A DNA stretch of 19,019 nucleotides, taken from NCBI GenBank assembly GCA_023262965.1, contig JALQXX010000029.1:1-19019 (forward strand), given 5' to 3'. The translations under genes were made by a program, and so were the position numbers. The DNA comes from Candidatus Marinamargulisbacteria bacterium. Its GTDB lineage: Bacteria; Margulisbacteria; Marinamargulisbacteria; UBA817. Shown here in pieces: positions 1 through 10,400 of the stretch. The stretch's first letter is position 1, and every line of letters begins with the position of its first letter. Under the pieces are notes generated by a model, which saw nothing but the letters and a program-made list of their open reading frames with translations, searched no databases and was not told the DNA's origin.

Positions 1-1890
1 GAATCCGATACAGCCCTAATTATTGATATGGCCAACCCCTTGGATTGGCAGACGGGGAACGCGCCGTTTACAGTGGGGCGGCACGCATCCACTACGGGTG
101 ATGAGGGGTATGAGTCCTTGATCACCGTAACAACGGAATCGCGATTAATTATAGGAACGGTAGATGACACCTCGGACTATCTGGTGGATATGGGGGGCGG
201 TGTGAGGGATGTTACAACCGTTGTGCGATGGGATCGTACAGATGATGCCCCGCAATTTATAGAATGGTCACGAAAAAATCCAACGGAGAGTGAGCCGCCA
301 TTTTTTCGCATGGCATATGATACAAGCGCCGACTATCCGTTTGTATGGGATGCTTCAAACGGGATATCGTTTTTCCCCCAAGATACGACAGAGCCCGTTG
401 TGGTGATTCGCCCCAATGGACGGGCGGGGGTATTAACAAGGGATCCCTTGAATGGGCTTGATGTGAACGGAAATCTGGCGATTGGTTACGATACAGCGCC
501 CGATAACAGCGTGGTTGTGAATGGGCGTGTGGGGGTAGGTCATATGAGCCCCAGACAGGCATTGGAGGTCAGTGGGTCTGTGGTAGTGGGCGATCGATTG
601 GTTGCCCCCCTGGAATCGGGCATGGCGGTGAATGGGTTGGATTCGCGTGTATGGATTGGGACAACCACCCTGCCCCGTGATTTAGAGGGGAATGATTTGG
701 ATCCTCGTGTTGTGGTGTCTGCCAATGTTGCCATTGGCAGCGGGTCGTTAACCCTTAAAAACGCCCAGTCGGGCGTTACCATTGCGCGTGATAGTACCTT
801 AGATCGCGGCGATACCATTACGCAGTTTGATATAAATGACACGGTGACAACGGGTCTAGATGTATACAGTACCAATGGGATTGCTATTCAACGTTATGAC
901 ACCACCAATGAGGGATGGCAGCCGCGCATGGTGCTGGATACAAATGGACGATGGGGGATCGGTGGGCAACCGGCTGTGGATGTTGATATGCATGTTATGG
1001 CATCCAATAACGCGCAAATGATGGTTCAGTCCAACAAGGAAATTGCGGCGATTCATTTAAAAAAAGACGGTACTCAAATGATGATTGGATCCCATGGAAC
1101 GGGGCTACGTATACGGGTTGATTCACCGGAATTGGCTGCGGCTGAGTTAACCATTGCCAATGATCGTGTCGGGATAAACACAGCGGTGAATGACCAATAT
1201 GATATTACCGTCGCGGGGAATGTTGCCGCGGATGATTACCGGGTCAGCGATCGAGATGCCACGAATGGATTTAAATCTTTTCAAACGGTGCCAACCGGCG
1301 TGATTATGCTTTGGATAAGCGAGGTGATTCCCCCTGGCTGGGAAAAATGCAATGGATCAAATGGGTGTCCCGATATGAGCGGTCGTTTGGTCAAAGGGCC
1401 CAACGACAGTTATTCCAACATACGTGGCCCAGGCGGGGGTGATACAACAACCTTATCGGCGGTGGGGCATAGCCATGATGCCAGTTCGCATGAGCACAGT
1501 CTTGTTGGCGGTCAAGGGGGACATAGCCATGGCGCAGCTAGTTTAGCCTATACAAATATAATAATCTCAACATCGCATACGCATTCGCATGCCCCACAAC
1601 CATTTGATATTTATAGATATTTAGATAGGACAGACAACGATGTTGCATCATCGCTATTGATACCATTGTCTTACCATAACCATCAATTTGATGTGTCTCA
1701 TTCCCATGGCATAAACAGTGCTGGTGGTGGTGGCCACAATCATTCGATCCAATCAAATAGTCATACGCCCATTACAATAAACCAAAGTGGTACGGATGCG
1801 GCTGATGGCGGTAAACACCAACATACGATTGCCAGTAGCTTGCCATCATCCCAGGTCGCGTATTTTATTATTAAGGTGGATGAATCATGA
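1..1890 (+). CDS. Giant tail-fibre-like surface protein, C-terminal part (fibre 1, 5' end outside window)
   Basis: The frame is open from base 1 with no stop upstream of the first ATG (base 28), so this is the last 629 codons of a longer gene, probably of the ~1840-aa size of its two downstream paralogues. Seen: stalk-type repeats of the form VGVG..P...LeVSGSVVVG (around 520-600) and further GIG/GIN turns near 950 and 1170; a phage tail-collar-like motif (PTGVIMLW...PPGWEKCNG...PDMSGRLVKG, about 1291-1404); then a glycine/histidine-rich end with nine HxH pairs (1468-1824) and a final beta-rich IIKVDES. Known: collar plus HxH repeats form the metal-bound trimeric needle of T4-type tail-fibre tips. 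Inferred: the distal part of a secreted trimeric surface fibre or adhesin. Its stop overlaps the start of fibre 2 (ATGA). A prophage fibre is the alternative, but no virion genes are nearby. Confidence 0.85.
   Translation, partial: ESDTALIIDMANPLDWQTGNAPFTVGRHASTTGDEGYESLITVTTESRLIIGTVDDTSDYLVDMGGGVRDVTTVVRWDRTDDAPQFIEWSRKNPTESEPPFFRMAYDTSADYPFVWDASNGISFFPQDTTEPVVVIRPNGRAGVLTRDPLNGLDVNGNLAIGYDTAPDNSVVVNGRVGVGHMSPRQALEVSGSVVVGDRLVAPLESGMAVNGLDSRVWIGTTTLPRDLEGNDLDPRVVVSANVAIGSGSLTLKNAQSGVTIARDSTLDRGDTITQFDINDTVTTGLDVYSTNGIAIQRYDTTNEGWQPRMVLDTNGRWGIGGQPAVDVDMHVMASNNAQMMVQSNKEIAAIHLKKDGTQMMIGSHGTGLRIRVDSPELAAAELTIANDRVGINTAVNDQYDITVAGNVAADDYRVSDRDATNGFKSFQTVPTGVIMLWISEVIPPGWEKCNGSNGCPDMSGRLVKGPNDSYSNIRGPGGGDTTTLSAVGHSHDASSHEHSLVGGQGGHSHGAASLAYTNIIISTSHTHSHAPQPFDIYRYLDRTDNDVASSLLIPLSYHNHQFDVSHSHGINSAGGGGHNHSIQSNSHTPITINQSGTDAADGGKHQHTIASSLPSSQVAYFIIKVDES
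1291..1824 (+). other. Tail-collar motif and HxH needle of fibre 1
   Basis: A collar-like stretch (1291-1404) has the family hallmarks: P-x-G-x-I-x-x-W, then PPGW, a C-N-G turn, PDMSGR and a KG. After it come HxH pairs in the contexts GHSHD, SHEHS, GHSHG, HTHSH, YHNHQ, SHSHG, GHNHS and KHQHT. Bases 1591-1674 (28 codons, rich in Y, D and L) interrupt the His pairs and would correspond to the distal head of a T4 gp37-like tip. In gp37, such pairs bind iron along the trimer axis; metal binding here is inferred. Confidence 0.75.
1873..1879 (+). promoter_or_regulatory. Ribosome binding site of fibre 2
   Basis: AAGGTGG lies 7 nt before the ATG at 1887, inside the last codons of fibre 1. It supports the ATG at 1887 (followed directly by a second ATG at 1890) as start and shows that Shine-Dalgarno initiation is used in this genome. 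Confidence 0.65.
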
Positions 1891-4800
1891 TGATTCGGCT
1901 ATTGGGTATGGTGATTATGGGGCTATGGAGCATTGGCGTTTTTGCTGCGGAGATTGGTTTTCAAATGTACGTATACGATGTCGATAATCAACAGTTTTTG
2001 AACACCACAGAGCCTGTATCCGTTCAAGCAGGCATTATAGATACCCATCAAAACCTGTACTTTGTAACCGATAATTATCGAACGATTCAAGATGGATTTA
2101 TTGATGTGGCATTTACGATTGATACCGCATCAGATGCGGATTTAGGGGTGTTTGATATGCCGGATATTTCGGTGTATGTAACGGTGTTGGGGGATACCAT
2201 TACTATGCCACTATCATCATTTTCGCGGTCAATTTTGGCATTGATCTCGAATCGTGCCGCACAAATATCCGATGATCAATTAATGGCGATTGATTACAAC
2301 CAGGGGATTATTCAAATGGGGGGTAGTCAATCAACGGCATCGGCACTGGTGGTATCGGGATCCATCCGTGCGGATCAATTTATTGGTAATGGTCAATATC
2401 TGTATCATGTGTCGGGTGCCGGGCTCAGTGATGACCATTCATTGGAATCCAATTTTTCACGCACCTGTGCGCCCAACAATCAGGCGGCTAATTGTCGGTA
2501 CGGTACCGATGTTGTAACCGTGACCAATCGGGGGTGGGTGGGTGTGAATACAGCCGCGCCTCAGACTGTTTGGGATCTTCGGGGAAGTGTTTTATTTCGG
2601 GATGGGGAACCCAATGTGGGGCGTTTGAGTAGCCCGCTTCCAATCGATCAATCATTGTTGGCCTGGAATCATGCTGTGGGGGCGTTTACTGCCGGGGAGC
2701 GGTATCGCCAAGATGATCAATTTTTACAGGTACGTGCCGCTGTTTCAATTGGAAAAGATGCGTTGGTTAGCGGCTGGTATTCCGGTATTTGGGGTGGGGA
2801 TACCAACACCGTTTCGGGTCAGTATGCCAGTATTATTGGGGGTAGCCGACACCTCGTTTTGGGTGATTATGCCGTTGGTGTGGGTGGCGATACACATACC
2901 ATTGCCAAGGGGTATACCGTTGCGATAGGTGGGGAGTATGTGGCGATCAATGCCACGCACGCCGCCGCCATTGCGGGGATGGGAAGCGCCCTAGAGGGGT
3001 CCAATATAGTCGCTATGGGGGATGCCAATCGTGTGGTTGGAGACGATGTGACCGTTTTGGGCAATACCAATCAGGTAGAGGGGCATGATAATTTGGTGAT
3101 GGGTGATGGGATGACCATCACGACGAATCGAATAGGGATGGTCAATATGGAAGACAAGTCACCGCCTGCGCCACAAAAGGATCATCAAGTGGTGTGGTGG
3201 GCCAATAATGGGGTTCGGGTAAATACCGAAAATTACAGTGCTGACCTAACGATTGGCGGAACCTTGTATGCCGATACATTCGAAGGGGACGGATCCGGAT
3301 TAACCCAGGTATCACTGGTGGATAAATACTGGTTTCGAGACGGGACTATCATGGTTTCCGAAACCGATGGCATTGCCCTAGGTATAACCAATCGTGTATT
3401 AAATGCGGTCAATTTGACAGATGGACTACGATTAGGGCCCGCGGATACATCGGTGGAATCCGGGCCGGTTCCTGGCACCATTCAATATGAAAATGGGGAT
3501 TTGATTGGGTATGGTACGGATGGCCCGCATTCCTTGACCATTCAAGATACGGCAACCAACCGTACGGGCTCGAACATGATCGCAATACGCGATGATACGG
3601 TGCAGCTGTCGCCCGCCAACCCGGAAGATTTCATGATTTTTGATGGAAATGAATGGCGGCACTCGCCACAACAAACATGGATTTTGGGCAATGGGTATAC
3701 ACGGTATTCGCGCGGCGTATCCTGGTGGTCGAATCCGTCTGAATGGGGGCAGTTTACGGTGTCTCATCCGGTTAATAACAGCATCGTTTGGCTATCGGCT
3801 GATGGTTCAAATGGGGTGTCGTTAAAAATGGGGAATTACTATGACATGAATCAAACCATTGTCATGGGACTGAATACGCGTCCCGATACCAATGGTTGGA
3901 CGCGCATGCATCCGGATCGGGGTGGGTTTCAATGGCTATTTGATTCATCAAGTGGTGGGTATACCATAAATGATTACCAAAACACACCGGTTTGGGGAAT
4001 GGGGCCAACGGGGCGATTGTGGGTGTTTGAGCCCTATAAACCGGATGACTTTGCGGTTAATACCCCCGCATGGGTATCCGGTTTACTGGTAGACGCCAAT
4101 CCGGATACGTCGCAACTGGGGTGGGAGCGATTTAACGATACGCCCATGCTGGCATCGGATGCCCAAGGGAATGTGACGCTTCAGGCAGCAACCGAGGCGG
4201 GGCGTATACAAATGCGGGTGCTACCGAAAACCTACGGATCGGTGGCCGACCAGGTCATTTGGTATATGAATGCAGATGCCCAAATGGTGTTGGGATCCGA
4301 AACCGATAACGGGTTTGATCATCCCATGCTGGTACACCCCAATGGGGACGTGATGCTCGATGCGGGGTACAGTATGGGCGTTTTTTCACCGGATCGGTTA
4401 CGTCAAACAGGGATTCAATTCAATAATGATCGAATGGGCTTTTTCTCGTCAAATAATGAGGACGAATTCGCAGCGATTCATGTGTCGGCGCACGGAATGG
4501 GAATCCGTGTTGTACCGGATCGCATGGCGGTGGTTGCGGATACCAACGACAGTCATGTTGTATTGCGCCAGGATACCGTAACCGAGCACTATGTGCGTGT
4601 GTATGGGGATGATGATCGGGTATGGGGCCTGCGATCGGAAGAGCCGGGGGATTTTGTGATTGGGCGTGATCAGACGGCCAGGATGCAATGGTCAGATGGT
4701 AAATGGGGAATGAACCGCTCGATTGATCCCGCTGTGGATATGGCGATTCGCGGGGATATGGCGATTAGCGATGGGCACTTGGCCATGGTTCTTGCCGACA

Positions 4801-7418
4801 ATACGACTATGAAACCGGTGGTTGAATTGACATCGGAAGGGGCGCGCCTTCGTCCGGTATCCGATGCGTTGGTGTTTACAGTGGGAGATACCCATGCGGT
4901 TACATTAAAAAATGATCGGGTGATTGTTGGTGCCGTAGATGATCCCAATGCGCAACTGATTGTGGAAAACGGTGTATATGCCAGTGAGGGCATTTATTAT
5001 AAAGATGAGCCCATTACAAAAAAAATCATTCAAACACCAACAAAATCGTATGGTCCGCAGTCGGCAAACGGGTATCAGCGATTGGGATTTGATGCCAACA
5101 CAGGGTTTCAGGTGTCCGAAAGTGGGCCCAATACCGTCACCGTATCATTTGCCCCCCATTTTTCCACCATTCGAATTATTAATCCGGATGATCCAAGTGA
5201 TCCAGATACAATGCAGTCCATTGCGGCAATAGGGGTGGATCGCTTGAAATTTGTGGGGGATAACATTACGATCACCGCAGAAGATACCGATGCAGCGGGT
5301 GAAATTGATGCCTTGGTATTTGAAAATACCTTGCAATCGGGTGGGGTTGTTGAGGGGGATATGATAATCAATGGTACATTGACGGTTACGGGTACCAACG
5401 ATGACGGTGACCCGTTTGGGGTGGTGGGAAATATTGCCGCTATGACGGCGATTCCCTTCCCGTGGCATCATCGGGACATGATTGATGATGTGGTGGTTAA
5501 TGGTGAATATGTGTTAACCGAAAATGTGGGTATTGGGCGATCGGATCCGGAATATCCCTTGGATGTGGCGGGAACAACATCGGTAATGGATATGATTGCT
5601 CCGGACGTGGATGCCGGATCGTTAACGCCTTATAGTGAATCAATGACGATACATGCCCCAAATATGACAATAAACGTCGGTGATACAACCGATGCCGCAA
5701 TAACACTTAATAATCTGGTGTTTACACCAACGCAATGGGGATTAAATGGCTTTGATTCAACGTATTTTGCCAGTCTATATGCCCCCGAAGGGGCGGCGTT
5801 GTGGCGTATTCAAGGAAACGCCCAAACCGAATTTTGGCTGGGAGAAACGGCATCTATTCAGCTGACAGCGGGTCAGTGGGAGTTTAAAAGCACTAACAAG
5901 GCCATGCGCTTTCAATCTCAGGCGGGGTTGCTGTCGGTGAGCAATAATTATGTGGTATTTCACGGTACGGGTTTTCCGAATGCCAATCTGGCTGTTTCCG
6001 GATCGGTGGTGGTTGGTGAGGCATTGGCCGGTACGGTTACAGCACCCGATAATAGCCTAATGGTCAAACATCGATTGGGTATTATGACCGCTGATCCGCA
6101 ATCCGTAACCCAGGTAAGTGGGTCGGTTGTTGTGGGGGATTCGGCCCCCTATATGGGCGGCTTGGTTGGGCTGAAAAACGATTTGGTTGTGCAACGGCAA
6201 TGGATTGTGGGGGTGTTGCCGACCGATTACCCAACGGATGACGTGTGGATTGATGGTGACATGAGTGTTTTAGGCGGATTTTACATGAATCCCCAAGATA
6301 ATAATCATGAATTATCAATTTTTTTAAATGATACCGACGAAGCGGTGTTGGGCTATAGCGGGTCCATTTTGAATCGCGACCTGACTATACAGGGGCATAA
6401 TTATGTCAAATGGTCCCCCCATCCAGATACACGATCCTTACAGATAGACAATTATGGGCGGTTGGCCTTGGGAATTGATGTGCCATTAACAAAAGTGCAT
6501 ATTCGATCGGATAAGCCGGTATTGCGCGTGGAATCCACCGAGGGTAATGCGGCGGGGATAGCATTTGAGTCGAAAGGTGCTAGTGGCCGAATAGGGTTTG
6601 CCAATGCGGTGCCCGGTGAATTATTGCTTAGTGATGGTGAATCACCTGAAGACGCTGGTGGAGACATTGCGATTAAGAGTGATAATACGCTGGATGTGGG
6701 GTATAATCGTGTCGGCAACAGCGCCCCTCAGCCAACACATGATGTTCGGTTGGATGTGGACGACACGGTAAATGCAACCAATTACTACAAAAAGGATGCT
6801 ATATTAACCCATATGCCTGTGGGAAGCATCATCATGTGGTCAGGATTTACAGATGAATTGCCGGAAGGGTGGAAGTTGTGTACGGGGGTAGATGATGAAA
6901 GTCTCAAGACAACCGCGGCATGCAATTTTTCGAATTTATTTGTAGTGGGGGGAGGCACAAATTTAAACGGGGAAACAGGCAATTCTAATTGGAGTATTTC
7001 TACAGGCGATAAGTATGTACATACCCATACGGATCCTATGCATGGTCATACAGTGAATGCTGCGGGACATGGGCATTCGGGAAGTAGCGGATCCCAGATA
7101 TTTTCAGGTGATCGTGGCACCACCGGCGCATCATTTGATCCTGGAAAAATCTCGCAATGTTGTGACACATACAATGAGAAGGATAAGATTATTGCTAACG
7201 TTTATGTTTATACAAATATGTATCCTGTTTCACATGGCCATTCGGTGTCGGTTTCACCCCATAGTCACACGGCCATATTTAATAATTCGAACCATGCGCA
7301 CAGCATGAATTCGGCTGCAGCTAATCACACCAATATTGCGCACAGCCATGAGCGGCTTTCATTAGAACCGGAATATTACACCTTAGCGTTTATTTATTTA
7401 GAGGGAATAACGGAATGA
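1887..7418 (+). CDS. Giant secreted fibre protein with YadA-like repeats and tail-fibre tip (fibre 2)
   Basis: 1843 aa. Seen in order: signal peptide (MMIRLLGM..., likely cut after VFA, ~residue 21); N-terminal beta domain (~22-125) like that of many bacterial tail-fibre-domain proteins, with a 'G-F-I-D-V' strand and a final L-S-S-F-S-R-S-I-L-A segment in the place of the usual 'SVPYAxRA'; VSGSIRADQFIGNGQYL motif (~155); eight ~14-residue YadA-head-like repeats (299-414); a long stalk with repeated VGV/VGIG..P...LdV.Gs units; YYKK linker; collar motif from residue 1643; and HxH needle (1712-1821). No YadA-type membrane anchor and no S74 autochaperone are visible. Inferred: exported trimeric surface fibre or adhesin; ligand and anchoring unknown. 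ATGA overlaps at both ends point to coupled translation with fibres 1 and 3. Cysteines are very few: a pair near residues 190-200, two in the collar and an adjacent CC in the tip. Confidence 0.85.
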   Translation: MMIRLLGMVIMGLWSIGVFAAEIGFQMYVYDVDNQQFLNTTEPVSVQAGIIDTHQNLYFVTDNYRTIQDGFIDVAFTIDTASDADLGVFDMPDISVYVTVLGDTITMPLSSFSRSILALISNRAAQISDDQLMAIDYNQGIIQMGGSQSTASALVVSGSIRADQFIGNGQYLYHVSGAGLSDDHSLESNFSRTCAPNNQAANCRYGTDVVTVTNRGWVGVNTAAPQTVWDLRGSVLFRDGEPNVGRLSSPLPIDQSLLAWNHAVGAFTAGERYRQDDQFLQVRAAVSIGKDALVSGWYSGIWGGDTNTVSGQYASIIGGSRHLVLGDYAVGVGGDTHTIAKGYTVAIGGEYVAINATHAAAIAGMGSALEGSNIVAMGDANRVVGDDVTVLGNTNQVEGHDNLVMGDGMTITTNRIGMVNMEDKSPPAPQKDHQVVWWANNGVRVNTENYSADLTIGGTLYADTFEGDGSGLTQVSLVDKYWFRDGTIMVSETDGIALGITNRVLNAVNLTDGLRLGPADTSVESGPVPGTIQYENGDLIGYGTDGPHSLTIQDTATNRTGSNMIAIRDDTVQLSPANPEDFMIFDGNEWRHSPQQTWILGNGYTRYSRGVSWWSNPSEWGQFTVSHPVNNSIVWLSADGSNGVSLKMGNYYDMNQTIVMGLNTRPDTNGWTRMHPDRGGFQWLFDSSSGGYTINDYQNTPVWGMGPTGRLWVFEPYKPDDFAVNTPAWVSGLLVDANPDTSQLGWERFNDTPMLASDAQGNVTLQAATEAGRIQMRVLPKTYGSVADQVIWYMNADAQMVLGSETDNGFDHPMLVHPNGDVMLDAGYSMGVFSPDRLRQTGIQFNNDRMGFFSSNNEDEFAAIHVSAHGMGIRVVPDRMAVVADTNDSHVVLRQDTVTEHYVRVYGDDDRVWGLRSEEPGDFVIGRDQTARMQWSDGKWGMNRSIDPAVDMAIRGDMAISDGHLAMVLADNTTMKPVVELTSEGARLRPVSDALVFTVGDTHAVTLKNDRVIVGAVDDPNAQLIVENGVYASEGIYYKDEPITKKIIQTPTKSYGPQSANGYQRLGFDANTGFQVSESGPNTVTVSFAPHFSTIRIINPDDPSDPDTMQSIAAIGVDRLKFVGDNITITAEDTDAAGEIDALVFENTLQSGGVVEGDMIINGTLTVTGTNDDGDPFGVVGNIAAMTAIPFPWHHRDMIDDVVVNGEYVLTENVGIGRSDPEYPLDVAGTTSVMDMIAPDVDAGSLTPYSESMTIHAPNMTINVGDTTDAAITLNNLVFTPTQWGLNGFDSTYFASLYAPEGAALWRIQGNAQTEFWLGETASIQLTAGQWEFKSTNKAMRFQSQAGLLSVSNNYVVFHGTGFPNANLAVSGSVVVGEALAGTVTAPDNSLMVKHRLGIMTADPQSVTQVSGSVVVGDSAPYMGGLVGLKNDLVVQRQWIVGVLPTDYPTDDVWIDGDMSVLGGFYMNPQDNNHELSIFLNDTDEAVLGYSGSILNRDLTIQGHNYVKWSPHPDTRSLQIDNYGRLALGIDVPLTKVHIRSDKPVLRVESTEGNAAGIAFESKGASGRIGFANAVPGELLLSDGESPEDAGGDIAIKSDNTLDVGYNRVGNSAPQPTHDVRLDVDDTVNATNYYKKDAILTHMPVGSIIMWSGFTDELPEGWKLCTGVDDESLKTTAACNFSNLFVVGGGTNLNGETGNSNWSISTGDKYVHTHTDPMHGHTVNAAGHGHSGSSGSQIFSGDRGTTGASFDPGKISQCCDTYNEKDKIIANVYVYTNMYPVSHGHSVSVSPHSHTAIFNNSNHAHSMNSAAANHTNIAHSHERLSLEPEYYTLAFIYLEGITE
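2781..3128 (+). repeat. YadA-head-like beta-roll repeats in fibre 2
   Basis: Eight consecutive units of about 14-15 residues, e.g. SGIWGGDTNTVSGQY, ASIIGGSRHLVLGDY, NIVAMGDANRVVGD and DVTVLGNTNQVEGH. The consensus has a small residue, a hydrophobic pair, GG/GD, a polar N/H turn, V, and G. This spacing is typical of left-handed parallel beta-roll heads of YadA-type trimeric adhesins. The DNA copies have diverged strongly, so these are protein-level repeats rather than recent tandem duplications. Confidence 0.75.
6813..7349 (+). other. Tail-collar motif and HxH needle of fibre 2
   Basis: The collar motif starts MPVGSIIMWSG and continues ELPEGWKLCTG with a later CNFSNLFVVGG. It has an insertion (VDDESLKTTAA) compared with fibres 1 and 3. 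Seven HxH pairs follow (HTH, HGH, HGH, HGH, HSH, HAH, HSH) between 7020 and 7349. They are split by a 52-codon head segment (7077-7232) containing an adjacent Cys pair, which shares no evident sequence with the heads of the other two fibres. Confidence 0.75.
7401..7406 (+). promoter_or_regulatory. Ribosome binding site of fibre 3
   Basis: GAGGGA lies 8 nt before the ATG at 7415, within the last codons of fibre 2, and supports that start. Re-initiation on the overlapping ATGA is also possible. Confidence 0.6.
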
Positions 7419-10400
7419 ATGCACTTTGGCGAATGGGTATCGCTCTTTTTTTGGGAAGTCTGTCACTGCTAGCGGCGGACACGACATGGCCCAATGTGTT
7501 TCAAATAAGTATTAATTTAAATAAGCTTTACTACAGTAGGGGGCAGTGGTCCTCGTTATTTTTGCATGGTACTCACAATGTCCGCGTTGAAATTGTTGGA
7601 ACGGATTTGCAGAACCCTATTTGGGTGGATGATGGTGATAAATATTTAAATAACGGGGCATTAAATGTGGTGGTGTCGGATGCTGGGATTGATTGGGTGG
7701 ATGTGTTGTTACAAAATGATGTGATTTGTCGAATTACAATCAATAATGACGTGTTTGATACCCCATTCAACTATTTACCCTATGCTGTACTGGGGCAGTA
7801 CGCCAAGCGTACCAAGCAGTTTAGCCACGACGAGATATTGTGGTTGGATTATGCAAACAAACGTGTGGTTGTCCACCAATCCACAGCACCATATACCCTG
7901 GCCGTTTCGGGGTCTGTTCACGCGGACTACTGGGTGGGTGGGGGATCGCAGGTGACACAATTAACGGGCCCCGGGTTCAGCTCGGGATATTCATTGAATG
8001 CCCCGGATGGGAGGCATAAACAGGTCGTAGTGGCAGCGGAGTCGGGAAATTTGGGTGTTCATACCCAAGCACCCAATGGGCGGATGCATATACGTGGCAA
8101 TATTGCGTTTCAAGGACGTTCTCGGGAGACCCCATTGGACTATACCATTGCATCGGGATCCGTATTGCTGTGGGATGCTGACCGATCGGCGTTTCGATCA
8201 GGGCTATTCACGGAATCCTTTGGATCCAATATGGTGGGATCCTACAGTATGGGTTTTGGGGAAGATATAACCGTTAAAGCACCGTATGCATCGGTACTGG
8301 GTGGCAAAAATGCCTATGTTGGGGAGCTGTCGGACGCATCGATTATTGTTGGTGGCGAAGGGAATCGTTTATACGGGAAACATAGTGCGATTATGGGGGG
8401 ATTTAATCAGTATGTATCGGGGGATTTTTCTGTTATTGTGGGGGGGCGGGATCATACCGTTTATGGCCCATATACCAGCGTTATTGGCGGGAAAAATAAC
8501 CGCGTTACCGGTTCATTAAACACGGTATTGGGCCAGGGGATAACGATTGTAGGGGATCGAAATGTGGCCATAGGAACCCATCATATCATTGACGGCAATC
8601 AATCGGTGGCGCTGGGGGATTCGGTAACGGTGTCACAGAATCGGACATGGATGTATGCGAATGATGGCGTTCCGACAGCGGCATCATCCAATTACAGTGT
8701 GGTTATTATGGCTAAAAATGGGATGGGAATGAATCGGCTGCCCGTCGATGGTCGTACCCTATCGGTACGTGGGGTTGTTCAGGCGGATAGATTGGTGGGG
8801 GATGGTCGCTATTTGCATCATATTATTGCGGGGCAGGATTATTGGAAGCAGGTGATTGAGGCGAATGAATTGATGGGCATCTATTATGAGGGGCCGATAT
8901 CGGTGGGAACGCGGGAATCATTGGCGCCGTTAACGGTTTCGGGGGGTATTCGGGTGGGGGAATCGGCACAACGGAACACCATTGCAAATGGGACCATTCA
9001 ATTTACCGATCAAATGGGTCTGGTCCTATTTCAGGATGGGTGGGTATCGTTGGATCAGGTGGACACCAATCAGCAATTATCGGCAGGAAATGGGATTGTT
9101 ATGACGGATACGCATCTGACTCTAGCACCGGGATTTTTACCCGGGGATACATGGATTTATGGTAATGAGTGGGTTACCACCAATCGGCTGGTCTGGGAGA
9201 CCACCGATACCAATATTCGGGTCAATACGCCGGTTATAATCGGCGATGGGCGAACGGATTGGTTGAGTCCTTTGGTGGTATACAGTGGTCAAGGATCGTA
9301 TAACTCGCCCTATCCGCTGCTTATGATAGGGGGTGGTCAGTGGCGTGTATCCCCGCGCGATGGGGCCATACTCTTCAATGTTGCCACCGATGGTACCGGA
9401 CACATCATGACGTTAACCAATAATCGAGAAGGGGCTCGCCTTCAAGGATTTGGTGGTCGTATGGGCATTCAAAATGGGTATTGGCAATTTCAACAAACCG
9501 AATCGGCGCATTTTACAGGGGAGGCGGTTGCGTTACGATCGTTTTTAAATGTGTCACCGACATCGGCAGGCACGGTGGATCCCTTGCGTGCGACATGGCA
9601 TGTGGATGGCTCCATGGGGTTTCAATCAACGGTGTTGGATTATCAGGCGTATCCGGGCTGGGGGCATCAATTGCAGCGACATGCCAGCAATCCGCAGTAT
9701 ATGATGATGGATACCCTGGGGTGGCTAACCGTTAATGCGGGAACGGACGATCAGGCCGGCAGCACATTTTTTAAACTCAATAATGACATTAAAGCGCATA
9801 TAACCCCCGCTGGGGACTGGGTGTTGGGCGGTGCGGATCCTGCGCGTGCTAAATTAAGCATTTTGGGTGGTGGCATGGCGCTTTCGGCGAATGGACGTGG
9901 TATAAAAACGGCATTAATGAACTGGCATTTAACGGGATTGCGATCGGTTTCGGGTAGCGAACCATTACTTCAATGGCGTGTGGATGATCGGGTTATGATG
10001 GGTGTGGGAACCAAAGCGGTGGGTATTGGTCGCATGCCGGGAGCATCTGCGGTGACAATGGTATCCGATGATCACCCGATTATGGACATTCGATCCGCCG
10101 ATGGTGCGGCGCGGCTGACAATGATGAATGAACAACATGCCTATGCCATTCATCATGATGCGGCGGGTTTTTGGTTGCGTAGTGATACCACGCCATTGTG
10201 GCACATGGATACCAGCAATTACGTGGGTATACTACGAGAGGCCGTACCCAATTATGCTGTGGCAGTAGGGGGGTCGGTGGGTGTTACGGGTGCGTATTGG
10301 TTTCAAAATGCATCTAAAGAAAATCAGATGGGGTTGTATCGTCAGAACCCTGCCACGATTATTCATCATTACAATACGGAGGATCCTTTGGCATGGGCAA

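Noticed and set aside
257-562. Open frames on the minus strand within the fibre, glpD and gltX genes
   Set aside because: They are antisense to strongly supported proteins, show low-complexity His/Pro/Arg translations and no recognisable family; they are shadows of the coding frames.
5018-5025. Run of eight A in fibre 2 (and seven G at 8440-8446 in fibre 3) as possible phase-variation tracts
   Set aside because: The runs are short, lie in ordinary Lys or Gly-rich codons, and all three large frames are intact. Slippage switching cannot be claimed from one sequence.
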